Source: Heterohyrax brucei (lineage: Eukaryota; Chordata; Mammalia; Hyracoidea; Procaviidae). Taken from it: 64,000 nt of DNA. Below are positions 1 to 10,220 of this stretch, piece by piece (positions within the stretch are counted from its first letter, which is position 1; every line of letters begins with the position of its first letter). The stretch covers positions 1,924,501 through 1,988,500 of the forward strand of contig CM053154.1 in the NCBI GenBank assembly GCA_028571685.1, given 5' to 3'. Below the pieces are notes generated by a model. The model was not told the origin of the DNA. It was given only the letters and a program-made list of their open reading frames with translations, and made no database searches. The translations under genes were made by a program, and so were the position numbers.

Positions 1-2105
1 TGCCAACAGTAGCATCTCATGGACCTGGGTCTGGCCTGTGCCGTGTACCTGTCCAAGCCTTCCTGGCATCCTTTCCAGGACAGCCCCCATCGGGATGCTT
101 CCCTCGGTCTTCCCCACTGACTCGCAGGGTATTTAATGATTCATCTCCAGGCTGCACGCAATCAAGCTCCTTCAGTTAGGCCTGCCACTTTCTCTTCTCT
201 TACTAGAAGATCTGCTTTTAACAGTCTCCTTGAAATCCCTTGTAATACCCAGAGCTAAAACCTGAGGTCAGACAGTTCAAACTGAGAAACTGTGTGACAG
301 CTGAGATGCTCAAGAGCTGGGTGTCCCTAATCAAGTCGATGGGATCACATATCACCTTCTAATAGGCACCCTCTGATTAACAATACCAGGCCTTTCCTTC
401 TTCAGGAGTTGTGTTTTATATCTGTTTATACAGAGAGACCACTGAACCTTCAGATTACTTTTGCAAATTCCTAGTTGTCCCTGCCCACAATACAAGCTTC
501 GCTGTCCCTAATCTGCCCTACACTAATACCTCCCTCCCCAGTAAACCTCCCCCAGAAGAGAAGAGGATGTGTATGTGTCATTGTGGTCCTCCTGCCCCAG
601 TGATGAGTACATTCCAGAGTTCATCACGTCATTCCTACAACGGGCTTCCACCTGCCTCCAGCCAGCACCCTTGGTCTGGGCCCTTTCCCTGAGAAGGGGT
701 GGAGAGGCAGCAGGCACCTGGCCCTGAGACCGTGGCAGCCTCTCCTCGGTCAGCAGCTGAGCTCCTTAGCTCGTTGTTCCTCCCAGAGAGCGCTTTGTGA
801 GTTAGAGGGGCCCCTCTTCCCAAGTGAGGCAGTCTTCTCTGACCCTTTGTTACAGGTGTACTTCCTGGCCCCATCACCCACCCCACAGGCAATGTTTTCG
901 CTCAGAGCTGTGACCTGGGTCCAGTTTCCAAGCAGGTCCAGGTGCCCTTCTCCATCCCGCCATACCTCTCACAATTCACCAGGAGACAAAGGAAGCAGAG
1001 ATGCTTCTGCATCAGATAGGGAACCCTTATCGTGTCCAAGCAAGGGGGCAGCAAGCCGTCCTGGGCTGCAGGCCTCTGGAGAATCGGCTGGGGCAGGATC
1101 GTGTATGTCCTCGGCTGCGCTACAGCGGGCCAGTGGTCTCCAAGGGGACACCTGGGGGGTCTGGAAGCCCTAGGAGCCCCAGGCGTGGCCCGTCTAGCCA
1201 GGCAGCCCTACTCTGCAGACACTTTGGCCGTCTCTGTACCTGGCTCTCAGGCATTTCCATGGGTGCAGAAGGGGCACAGTCTGTTACCTGGATTTTATCG
1301 TTTGTCAGTGAACGGTGTGTGGTCTCTACCATTCTAAGTGGGAAATGGGCCCTGTGCTTCCCTCAGCTTGCTAAAGTAGTGAACCCCAGCTTTGACCCTA
1401 GGAGGCTTCCCTCAGCTTGGCCACCTGTAGTGTGTGTGTAACTATGGCCTCAGTTTCCCCAGTGTGGGTATGGATAAGTTTCCTCTGGGACTGATGACAA
1501 ATGTGAGGTCCAGCCACGTCCTGGTGTGTAGTGAACACCCTGGACAGGAAGTACGGTCATGTCACCCTAAGAAACCGGGGGACGTCCAGGCTGATGGTGG
1601 CCGTGGCAGACTCTCAGAGGTCCTGCTTCCTTTGTTCACTCAAGGAACACTTTGTAAGGCCCTGGCATGGCCCAGGGATTAGCCGAGGGTAACCTCCGTC
1701 TCTCAGGGTGCCACCCTGCGGTGGCATCACGTTGCTGTGATGCCAGAAGCTCTGCTGCCAACATTCCAACATCATCAAGGTCAACCGCAGAGGTCAGGTT
1801 TCAGCAGAGCTTTCAGACCAAGACAGACAAGGAAGAAGGGCCTGGTGCTCTTCCCAAAGTCAGTCAATGACAACCTCACAGATCAGGACAGAACACTGAC
1901 TACTTGCTTTGGGCGTGCCATCAGGAGAGTCACGTTTGCTAATAGGGGGCCGACAAGGGCGACAGAGCACGCTCCGTGAGGGGGATCGTTCCAGTCGCCG
2001 CAGTGACGGACCTGAACGTGCTGGAGACCCAGAGGCTGGTGACCAGAAGTGCTCTGTTCTGTCGGTCGTGAGGTCACAGGAGCTGAGGCTGACTCAGCGG
2101 CAGCT
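1..2105. other. Unassigned sequence, no gene recognised
   Basis: I recognise no exon, RNA gene or full repeat here. Open frames on both strands are short and overlap one another. A motif like the MIR core (cctcagtttcccc) occurs near 1448-1460, but too little surrounds it to call a MIR. The stretch may hold old, decayed repeats that cannot be identified by eye. Confidence 0.4.
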
Positions 2106-2290
2106 CTGTCTACCTACCCCACCCACTCCATCCACCCGTCCTTCCATCCATCCATCCATCTGTCCATCCATCCACCCAGTCTACCTACCTATCTGTCTAG
2201 TCTGCCTGTACCTATCCGATCGCCTGTGAGCCCATCTCATCTGTGTATGTACCTATCTATCGTCTGTCCGTCCCTCTCCTGTGACAGATC
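2106..2290. repeat. Tetranucleotide tract (CATC/TATC type)
   Basis: Imperfect CATC and CTAC/TATC units run through this stretch, with the purest part (ccatccatccatc) around 2144-2175. The tract keeps stops out of one frame and inflates a 212-codon open frame at 2049-2687, which is therefore not evidence for a gene. Confidence 0.85.
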
Positions 2291-3605
2291 CGTGAGAAGG
2301 ACCAGTTCCGTCCTTGCTTCACACAGATTGCAGTCAGTCCGGCTCCTGGGTGACGCCATCCATTCCGACTTCTGGTTGACCAGGATCCCAGCCCAGCCTG
2401 GCACCACCCCCTCACTGTCCTCTTCCTTTCTCCTTGTCACGTTCACCCTACTTATGTTCCACTGGCCATCTGCTCACCTGTCACCCCCTTATTTGTCCCC
2501 AGCTGCTCATCGTCCTCCCGTTGTGACAGCCGTCAGTGCTGAAGCTTCTGGAGCCCCTGGAAGGGGCTGGCACACCCAGCAGAGACAGCAATGCTCCGTG
2601 CCCAGAAACGGTGGGCTGCCCTGGCAGGGCCCTCTCCTTAGCAGAGCGCTCAGGATGCCATCAGTGGGCTATGGCCATTCCCGATGAGTGGTGACCTTTA
2701 GATCAGAAGTGAGCAAGGTCTCTGGGAGTCCGTGGATTCATCCTGGTTCACCTTCTGGGTGTGTTACTGCCGACGTGCAAACTTTCCAGACAAATGTGTG
2801 TCACCTCGCCAGCTTTAGCTTTAGCTCTGAATTGTCATTATTGCTTGGTGTGTGGGTTGGGAGTGACGCTCTGGTCTCCTGCACAGCGGGTGAGAAGGCC
2901 ACCACTGAACCGCTAGAGTGTCGGCCTCCTGTGCCCTCCGAGCACAGCCCCCATCGTCTGCCAGTGCAGTTTTGCGTGTCCCTGCGTGGCTGGGGACGTT
3001 CCAGCTCAGCTTCCAGACTGTGGCCAACAGGGAACAAGGGCCTGGGATCTGAGTATTGGCTAATGAGAACCCTAAACTTTAAGTTAGTTCAGATAATCTC
3101 TGGTATTAATAGTCCCAATCAATCTGTGTATTCAGCATATGAATTGGCAGCCAGAGTAACTGCGGTACGTAAGCCCAGTGAGCCTCTGCTGTAAAGCCTT
3201 CCCCGTGGCTTCTTCCTAACTCTCCACTGTCCCTGCCCACAAGGCCATGCAGAACTGGGTCTGCCGACCTTCCTAATGCACCTCAAGAGTTGGCCTTTTT
3301 GTTCGCCGTGTTCTGGCCACGTGACCTTTTCAAATCCCTAGCGATGTCCAAGCTCTTCGGCCGTCGTGCTCATGCCGGGACACTTGTCGCTCTTGCCTTT
3401 CCTTGGAAGGTCCTGTTGTCACTCAGGGCTCAGCACTCCACAGCCAGCCTTTCCCGGCTGCTCCAGTGACAGCTGGGGCGATGCTGTCTCTGCATCCTGT
3501 GCAGCCGTTTGATAGCTGTTCATTCGTTCATCGTCTTCCTCCGCGGAAGGGAAGCGCCACAGGACAAGGTCTCGTTCAGCATCACGTCCATCATCTCTGG
3601 TACCC
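2291..3605. other. Unassigned sequence, no gene recognised
   Basis: No recognisable exon or repeat. An AT-richer patch at about 3055-3180 stands out from the GC-rich surroundings but matches no family I know. Confidence 0.4.
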
Positions 3606-3802
3606 AGTCCAACTCGCCACCGTCAAGTCGATTTTGACTCACAGAGACCCTGCAGAGGACAGAGTAGAACTGCTCCATAGGGTTTCCAAGGCTGTAATCC
3701 TGCGGAAGCAGGCTACCACATCCTTCTCTTGGGGAGCGACTGGTGAGTCCAAACTGCTGACCTGGTTGGTAGCAGCCAAGCACTTTGACCGCTGCACCGC
3801 AT
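3606..3802 (-). mobile_element. AfroSINE-type SINE, antisense
   Basis: Reading the + strand gives the reverse of the SINE. The RTE-like tail comes first (accgtcaagtcgattttgac, then agagtagaactgctccatag), followed by the body and then the reversed tRNA-related head near 3770-3800 (gtagcagccaagcactttgacc). The copy is nearly full length and clearly diverged. Afrotherian identity comes from recalled consensus, not a search. Confidence 0.85.
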
Positions 3803-3846
3803 CTGGTATACCGCCAGCCTCGGGGGAATGGACTGGTGCCTTTACA

Positions 3847-4093
3847 CCAGGGCGGTGCAGATGGTTCACGCACTCAGCTGCTAACTGGGGTGGTGCACAT
3901 GGTTCAAGCACTCAGCCGCTAACCACAAGGTTGGAGATTGGAGTCTGCCCACGAGTGCTTTGGAAGAAAGTCCTGGTTATCCGCTTCCCAAAGACACGCT
4001 GTTGAAAACCCTGTGGAATACAGTTCTCTGTGGCACACAGGGGGCTGTTGTGAGTCAGAACTGGTTCTACAGCAGCTGGTGGTGGGATTTTCA
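3847..4093 (+). mobile_element. AfroSINE-type SINE with duplicated head
   Basis: The tRNA-related head (ggtgcacatggttcaagcac, A-box-like) begins near 3892 and is followed by ctcagccgctaacc, the body, and a tail ending near 4093 with gagtcagaactgg and a G/T-rich end. A 38-bp copy of the head lies directly upstream at 3854-3891 (ggtgcagatggttcacgcac), so the promoter-like part is present twice in tandem. It starts about 45 bp after an oppositely oriented SINE of the same family. Confidence 0.85.
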
Positions 4094-5630
4094 CCCCTGG
4101 GAGCTCTGACGTAGGAGGGCAGAAGTGCTCGCCTCTGGTCCTGCGGGTCAAACCTTCGGAGTGCCCACTCTCGCCACTGTGTGTGTTTTGAGGCTTTTTT
4201 CAAAGTTGGGTTTGATGAGAAGCACCAGCAAACAAAATGTTCTTTCACACACTCCCCATCATAGCGTTTCCAGATCTGTTTATCAACCAACATTGAGATA
4301 ACCCCTCCACCCCCTCAGAGGAAGGGCCTTTAACTTTGCGCAGGGCTGAGGATCTCCTAGTTGACAATATACTGACAGCACAGGACGCCAGGCAGCATTT
4401 CTGACACTCACCTCTGCAGAACCTGGCTGCTCCCCACCATGGCTGCAGGCACTTGGCCAAGGCACCAGGGGCAGGTAGCTGCGGAGATATGTTTCTTTTT
4501 AGCTGAAGTTCGCCAGCGAGAAGCAGCCGTTGGTTCAGCCAGAGCGGACAGTGCTGCTGTGGGAAGGGCTCCGTCTGGTGCTGCCTCTGCGTCTCCATCC
4601 CAAACTCTGGGCGTCTGTCAGGACGACCGCACACGCCATGGCTGGTCCTCGGCAAAACGGCAGCAGGGCCCTGGCACTCCTCGGGATGCTGCTGTCCTCA
4701 GCGGCGGCACTCCAGAGCAAGGCGACAAGGGGTCCGGTGAAGGCGATGTGCGGAAGCCCAGCCTCGGGTCTCCGCGTGTTGCCAGTCATGCCGGTGGCCC
4801 CGGCACGGTCAGGGCCAGCATGCCCCTTGGTAAGGGCCCCGGCATGGCGAGCGCTCATCCACCCTGGACATCAGGGGTCTGACCTCAGCGTGCCTCACAT
4901 CTGTCCCCTTCCTGGCAATCTGAGTTATTCAGCAGGTGGCTGGTGGTGCTTCTTCCCAATTCATGCCATCTTCAAGCTCCCTGTGGCTGCCTTGACTCAA
5001 CCTTTCAGCTGCGGTTACTTCTCCATTTTCAAAATTTAAATTCAAGCGACGTTGTCAGGAGGTCTCACGCTCCCCTCCTGGCATCTGTTCTTCCCCATGG
5101 AGTTTCTAGTGACCCCAGGACCTTGCACAAGACGTGAGGACCTCAGTCTGGCTGGCCCCATGTGGGCAGAGCTGGGGGCTCCCCTCCTCGCTGCTTCCAT
5201 CTGCCTCTGCTGCTGCTCTCAGTGGCATCTGCTTTCAGGGCACAGTCCGTGCTGGTCCTGGGGTTTCAGGCAGGCCACGTGGCTCTTCAGAACAGCTGCT
5301 CACCCAGGAAACACAAGGCATCTTTGAATTAGCTCTGGTGGGCTCCCTCCTCTTACACCCAGTCTGGGGCAGAGAGGCCTTCTCTGTTCCATTAGAATTC
5401 TTTGTGACTACCTTGTTGTCACATCTGAGCCTTTATGGCCACTGGGTCTGCTCCTGTGCCTGCCATCATCCACATGTCAAGTGGTGTGTGCTGGACCACT
5501 GACCGTGGGTGGATGGTCCAGAAGTACCCAGTCACACTGCCAGGAAAGCTCTGTCCATCCACGTTTGTAACAGTTTCCACCAATAACACCCTGCAGAGTA
5601 CAGCTGTCCTCTGTCACACAGGAGGCTGCT
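4094..5630. other. Unassigned sequence, no gene recognised
   Basis: GC-rich sequence with overlapping chance frames on both strands (for example 4439-4882 and 4530-5039). I see no splice-flanked conserved reading frame, no tail and no tandem structure that would identify a gene or repeat. Confidence 0.4.
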
Positions 5631-5770
5631 GAGTGTACATGATGTATGTGTGTGTATCTGTGTACATATATGCACACACATCCACTCATGTGCACACAAC
5701 AGGTATGTATACATATGTACATACGTGATGAATAAATATATACACATACAATGAATAAATGATACATGGA
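5631..5770. repeat. Mixed TG/CA/TA simple-repeat tract
   Basis: Alternating purine-pyrimidine sequence: tgtgtgtgtatctgtgtac, followed by acatatatgcacacacatcc and further TACA/TATA steps. It is imperfect and grades into a W-rich region. Confidence 0.85.
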
Positions 5771-6230
5771 TGAATGGATTTTACAGAGTATAGTTGAAGA
5801 CAGTGATTCAGAAAAAAAATTAGTTTATATTTCTCTTCCACTAAGCTCATTCTGTTTAATAAACCTGTTTTTAATAACCTACTTATCATATTTAGTGTAT
5901 AGCTATACTAATTCTACAAGTAAAATATAATTTCCTTAATGAAAATAACACTTTAAATTACCTTTGGAAGTGGCTTATTACATACAATCAAACTAAAAGC
6001 TAAAGGTGGAACTCAGAATTGTCTTATCACAGAATGGACTGTCAGAGAGATGCCTAGAACGTCAGCGTGGGGACAGTGCTGACTTCAGAGGGCCTGGGGG
6101 TGCAGAGTGGTAGCCTCACTCTCCTTCTGCTTCCCTTAGAGTGGGTGTGTGTGGTCACAATTCAACCGCAGGTGAAACAAGAAGAGCAGGACCCCAAAGT
6201 GTACAAGCAGCAAGGTCCCAGCTGTGTTAA
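5771..6230. other. AT-rich unassigned stretch
   Basis: From about 5790 to 6010 the sequence is distinctly AT-rich, without a recognisable LINE, SINE or poly-A end. It could be a conserved noncoding element or a decayed repeat. Nothing in it indicates a gene. Confidence 0.4.
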
Positions 6231-6485
6231 GGGTGTGAGTGTGTGTCTGTGTTTGAGTGAGTCTGTCTGTTGCCGTGTTTGTCTGTGTGACTGCATCTGT
6301 CTCTGTGTGTGTGTGTCTCTCACGTGTCTATATCTGTGTGACTCTACGTCTGCATGGCTGTGAGCCTGTTTATGTGCGTGTCTCTTCATGTGTCTCTCTG
6401 TAGCTCCGTGTGTGTCTGTCTGAGTCTGTCTCAGTGTCTGTGTGTCTCTTTGTCCTTGTCTGCATGTGTATGTGTCCGTGTGTGG
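6231..6485. repeat. TG-rich degenerate tract (TGTC/TGTG units)
   Basis: About 250 bp of gtgtgtctgtgtttgagtga-like sequence with TCTG, TGTC and TGTG steps, never fully regular. Long antisense frames across it (such as 6162-6599) are low-complexity Thr/His/Asp/Arg translations and not proteins. Confidence 0.85.
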
Positions 6486-7359
6486 TGCACATGTCTGCGG
6501 GGTGATGTAACTGAATGAGCACCGCCTGCCCAGAAGAGCGTCCTCTGCTCGAAGTCTCAGTTTCCAGTTCAGTGGTTTTGGGAGCCACTGTGATTTCACC
6601 TCAACGTGGAAAATAATCTTCGTGTGAGGATTTCATGTCCATGATTTTACTTGGCCAGTACTTACTGGGTACAGGAGATGAGCAAAGGCAGGTGGGCCTC
6701 AGGAGGGGTGACAGGGAAGTTAGCCCACCATGGAGGGGCGGCAGTCTGGGGCAGGGCCACCTGCAGCTGTTCCCGCCAGGCACGGACCACAGCGTGCCTG
6801 CGAGTGGCCCCGGCAAAGTGCCACAGGTTCTGGGGGAGATCGGCACCTGTCACTTACAGTGCCGAAGACACCCAGCCTGCATGCTGACGACACCCGGCGC
6901 CTGTCAGCGTTCTGCACTGAGTGCTTGTCAAGCATCATCTGGACCAGATTACATACTTGTAATACTTCTCTTTTTGTAAGGAAAACAAACAATAAGTGTT
7001 GCAACTAGTCTTTTTATGTGGTATTTGAGAAAAAACAAGAAGAAAATGACAAGTTAAAATAAGGCCGAGGTCTTCTTTAGATAAACCAAAATTCTTAGAC
7101 AAATTGAAATATCCTAATGGAAAGAAGTAGAAACCATGACTTAAAAAGCAGCCAATGGGAGAGAAGACTGTGAGGCCACCTCGCGAAGGGGACTCTGCCT
7201 TCTGCAGGTCTGGCCTTGGCGCCCACCGCAGTGGACAACCGGGCCGGTTCCTCTCATCCAGCACACACTTAACGCGTTTTTAACTGGTTTGACAGGAAGG
7301 CTTTGACATTGTTAGCTGTGCCGGGTGGGGGCCGGGCCACTTTGGTTTGTAGGTTTCTG
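6486..7359. other. Unassigned sequence
   Basis: No gene or named repeat is recognised. The centre (6950-7140) is A-rich but ends in no clear poly-A retroposon tail. Confidence 0.35.
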
Positions 7360-7541
7360 TTGGCTGGTTTTCAGATGTAGGTCATCAGCCCTTTCTTCCT
7401 AGTCTGCCTCAGTCTGGAAGCTCTGCTCATGGCAGCAGCCAGCCTCCGGCGACAGACGGGTGCCTGGGAGGTGCATCGGCAGGACTCCAGCCGGGGTCTC
7501 CTGTGTGGATGGCGAGGATTCTACCGCTGAACCACACTGCC
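7360..7541 (-). mobile_element. tRNA-Gly-headed SINE, antisense
   Basis: On the minus strand the element starts at 7541 with a tRNA-Gly-like head (cagtgtggttcagcggtaga, A box). A TCC-type anticodon loop follows, then a weakened B box (ggctggagtcc) ending near 7470. The 3' body runs to about 7360 and includes the marker cctagtctgcctcagtctgg, seen on the + strand at 7400-7419. The anticodon stem is mismatched, so this is a retroposon head and not a tRNA gene. Confidence 0.8.
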
Positions 7542-7819
7542 CTACGTCCAAGCTACGAGTAAACACTGGAGGGAAGACGCACGAGGACCTCTGGAGATGC
7601 CGACAAGGGGTCTTCAGACCACACCGCACCTGCTGGGACCCCTGCCAAGTGGGCGCCACACCCCCTGCCTCGGCAAAGCCACGCAGCTGAGGTTCCCACA
7701 CTACAGCTTCAGTCATGAGTGCTGAGTCACAGGAAAACCCAGATGCCCCCACAACGTCGCTCACTTAGAGAGCAGGCGCAGCGAGAGGCACGGCCGGCCC
7801 TCTCTGAGACCACCCCAGC
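7542..7819. other. Spacer, nothing recognised
   Basis: Short unassigned stretch between the SINE and the minisatellite. Confidence 0.3.
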
Positions 7820-8180
7820 CCATCTCCACGCCCAGCCCACCATCATGCCCAGCCCCGACCACGCCCAGCCCACCACCATGCCCAGCCCCTGACCATGCCC
7901 AGCCTGCCCAATCACTGACAGCCCACTCACCACCCCCAGCCCCCGACCACGCCCAGCACACCATCATGCCCAGCCCCCCGACCACGCCCAGCCCCCCGAC
8001 CACGCCCAGCACACCATCATGCCCAGCCCCGACCACGCCCAGCCCCTGATCATGCCCAGCCTGCTACCATGCCCAGCCTGCCCAATCACTGACAGCCCAC
8101 TCACCACGCCCAGCCCCCCCCACATCCAGCCCCCCGACCACGCCCAGCCCCCCCCATCACGCCTGGCCCACTGACCAAGC
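7820..8180. repeat. GC-rich minisatellite, (A)CCACGCCCAGCCC units with 174-bp higher-order period
   Basis: Roughly 16-18 bp units built on cacgcccagcccaccatcat and ccccgaccacgcccagc are repeated about 18-20 times with variation. A longer segment, tgcccaatcactgacagccc plus the following cactcacc, occurs at 7905 and again at 8079, exactly 174 bp apart, so part of the array was duplicated as a block. Minus-strand frames rich in Gly, Trp, Ala and Val follow the repeat and are not credible proteins. Confidence 0.9.
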
Positions 8181-8644
8181 CGGAAGGCCAAGGAGCAGAC
8201 GCGTTCCTGCTTTGTCTGTAGGAGAAGCACACATGAGGCGGAGAACCGATCCCTGGTGTTCACGACCATGTTTGTTTGCAGATGGCCTGTCTGCTGTGCA
8301 GCTCCCAGCTCCCTCACCCCATCTAGTGAATGGACCCCAGTCTGCTAGTCTGGGTAAGTGGCCGACTGGTCACGAGCAAACTCCACTCTCCACCCACTCG
8401 GGAGATAAAACAACCTCACCTCTCACCAAGGCGAACTGGCCATTTGTTTTCCTCCCAAACAAATTTTACAATCAATTTGAAAAGCCATGCTTAAGCCAGC
8501 ATCCCAGACTTTGGGCTTCACTGACCCCCTTGAATAGAGTTGAAAGATTCCCACGTCAACTTAAAACACCACCCTGGTGCCAGCACTTCAGATGCCCACA
8601 CGGTCACTTCTGGTGGACAGGCTACAGCAGAGTGTCTTGAGAAG
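8181..8644. other. Unassigned sequence
   Basis: No gene or repeat recognised. A 142-codon open frame at 8212-8640 lacks any family signature and is treated as chance. Confidence 0.35.
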
Positions 8645-8800
8645 AACAGACCAGGAAGAAAGGCCTGGAGCTCTCCTTCTGACAAACAGCCACTGAAAGC
8701 CCCGCGGATCACAGCCTAGCACTGTCTGGTGGAGCCCTGGAGGACGAGCCCGGGGTGGGAAGGCACTCAGGGCACACAGTGGCTGTGACAACAGACTTGC
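8645..8800 (+). mobile_element. RTE-like fragment or body of the tRNA-Gly SINE
   Basis: The run gaccaggaagaaaggcctgg followed by cagccactgaaagcc, gcggatcacagc and gaggacgagcccggggtggg matches, with divergence, the 5' body shared by the afrotherian RTE LINE and the tRNA-Gly SINE as I recall them. No tRNA head is visible upstream, so the two cannot be told apart here. Confidence 0.6.
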
Positions 8801-9063
8801 TGCGCACACCAGTGACGGGGAGGTGGTGCTGGCCGCGCAGCAGCTCCTCAGCTGTCCCTGGGTCAGAGCCAGCTTGGCAGCAGAAACGACAGCAGCAGCA
8901 ACATTGATTTAAGAAAAGGGGCGCAGGGGTCCTGAGACAAAGGGAGAACCCCCCGTCTGTGCTTCCCTGTCCTGCCCGGTGATTTCGGCTACGCCATGCC
9001 TTCCTTCGATGAGTCTTTGCTTAGCCGCCCTCTCCTCTCAGGTGAGAAGCCCGTGGGCATATG

Positions 9064-9285
9064 TATAGCTGCGGGCTGGCCCTAGGATGCATGTCAAGTT
9101 GCGTGGTGGACCCAGGAGGAGCATACATAGCGGCAGGGTGGCCCCGGGTTGTGTGTACAGCTGCGTGGGGGTCCTGGAGGCGCGCTTAGCTGCAGGGTGG
9201 CCCCGGGATGGGTGTGAAGCTGTGGGATGCGTGGCGGCACAGGGGCCTAGGATGCGTGCACAGTTGCAGGGTAGGCCCAGGCTCT
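9064..9285. repeat. Degenerate minisatellite, about 35-60 bp units
   Basis: Repeated blocks of the form gctgcagggtggccccggga plus tgtgtgaagctgcg-like spacers occur at least five times with strong variation (near 9067, 9130, 9189, 9225 and 9262). The array is old and irregular. Confidence 0.7.
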
Positions 9286-9299
9286 GTTGACTGGAGACT

Positions 9300-9800
9300 G
9301 CGTTTCCCTGAAGCTTGGCCTTGAGCTGCGAGGACAGCTGGGGCAAAACCTGAGAGGCAAACCGGGAGGAGGTGGGGGGCTGCCTCTGTGGCCGAGCCGG
9401 GGTGCAGAGGCAGGTGCTACAGCAGTGGGCCGTGCCGGACCCCCGGGGTGCCTCCTTTCACCGCGGATTCTGTCTGCGACCTGAGACCCTGGTTCGGATC
9501 AGCGGCTGGGTGGTGGGTGTGAGCGGGCAGGGCAGGAAGAGTGAGGGAGAAGAACGGGGGGCAGAGGGGCTGGGGCCCCACCGGGGGGCGGGGCTTCTCA
9601 GCGCGGGTAGCTGGCCGGTGGAAACGTGTGTCCACCAAGGGAAAACAAACGTGGACCCTGCCCAGCACCTAGATCTTCTGTGTGCGAGTCCTTCCAGCCT
9701 ACCGAGCTGCCAGCGGAGGAGCTTCTCAGAAAGGCTAAGGCCGCGGGAAGGCTCCACCCCTGGTCTCCGGGGGCTCTGGGCTCTCGGGTCCGAGGCTCAT
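9300..9800. promoter_or_regulatory. CpG- and GC-rich patch with GC-box/CTCF-like site
   Basis: CpG steps are frequent from about 9420 to 9620 (roughly 16 per 200 bp counted by eye). The string ccaccggggggcggggc at 9578-9594 contains a GC box (gggcgg) and resembles the CTCF core. No gene start can be tied to it. It may be a weak CpG island, or GC-rich repeat debris next to the minisatellite. Confidence 0.4.
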
Positions 9801-9888
9801 CCTCTGCAAGCAGAGGAGAGGCTGCAATACCGGGAGAAGGCTTTTGCCCTCTTAAGGACGTGGATTAAATTGTATCTCCCCTTCCCTC

Positions 9889-9905
9889 AAAAAAAAAAAA
9901 AAAAA
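9889..9905. repeat. Poly-A run (17 A)
   Basis: An uninterrupted A17 follows a CT-rich stretch (cccttccctc). It could be the tail of a decayed plus-strand retroposon, but no body upstream is recognisable. Confidence 0.8.
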
Positions 9906-9954
9906 GCTGAGTTCCCGGCCTTGGTCCTGTTTGTAAACAAGGTGTCCCTGTGTT

Positions 9955-10220
9955 AATGTCAAGGAGGTGGTGCAGATAAAGGGTGGATCCTAAACCCAGT
10001 CACTTCGGAGTTAGAGAGAGACCAGGGTGGACACAGAGACACACAGAGAAGACAGACTCCACCCCCACACTGCCTACAAGCCGAGGACACTGACGGGGAA
10101 GAGTTGGGACAGCAGGAGCCTGATTGGGACTTTCAGCTGCCAGAACTACAAGAAAACAAATCTCTGTTCCTCGAAGTCCCCCTTGTGGTGTGCCTGTTGC
10201 AGCCACACAGGGGGACTAAG
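9955..10220 (+). mobile_element. MaLR-type LTR fragment (MLT1/MST-like 3' part)
   Basis: The series ggacacagagacacacagag, ctacaagccgaggac, cagctgccagaactacaaga, aaacaaatctctgttcctcg, and a final cttgtggtgtgcctgttgca follows the familiar 3' half of mammalian MLT1/MST LTRs. These encode no protein. The 5' half is missing or unrecognisable. The subfamily is not resolved. Confidence 0.65.

Noticed and set aside
2049..2687. 212-codon + strand frame
   Set aside because: Its middle is the CATC/TATC tract and its remaining residues match no family I know.
7470..7541. Possible tRNA-Gly gene on the minus strand
   Set aside because: The anticodon stem does not pair and the B box is degraded. It continues into SINE body sequence, so it is a retroposon head.
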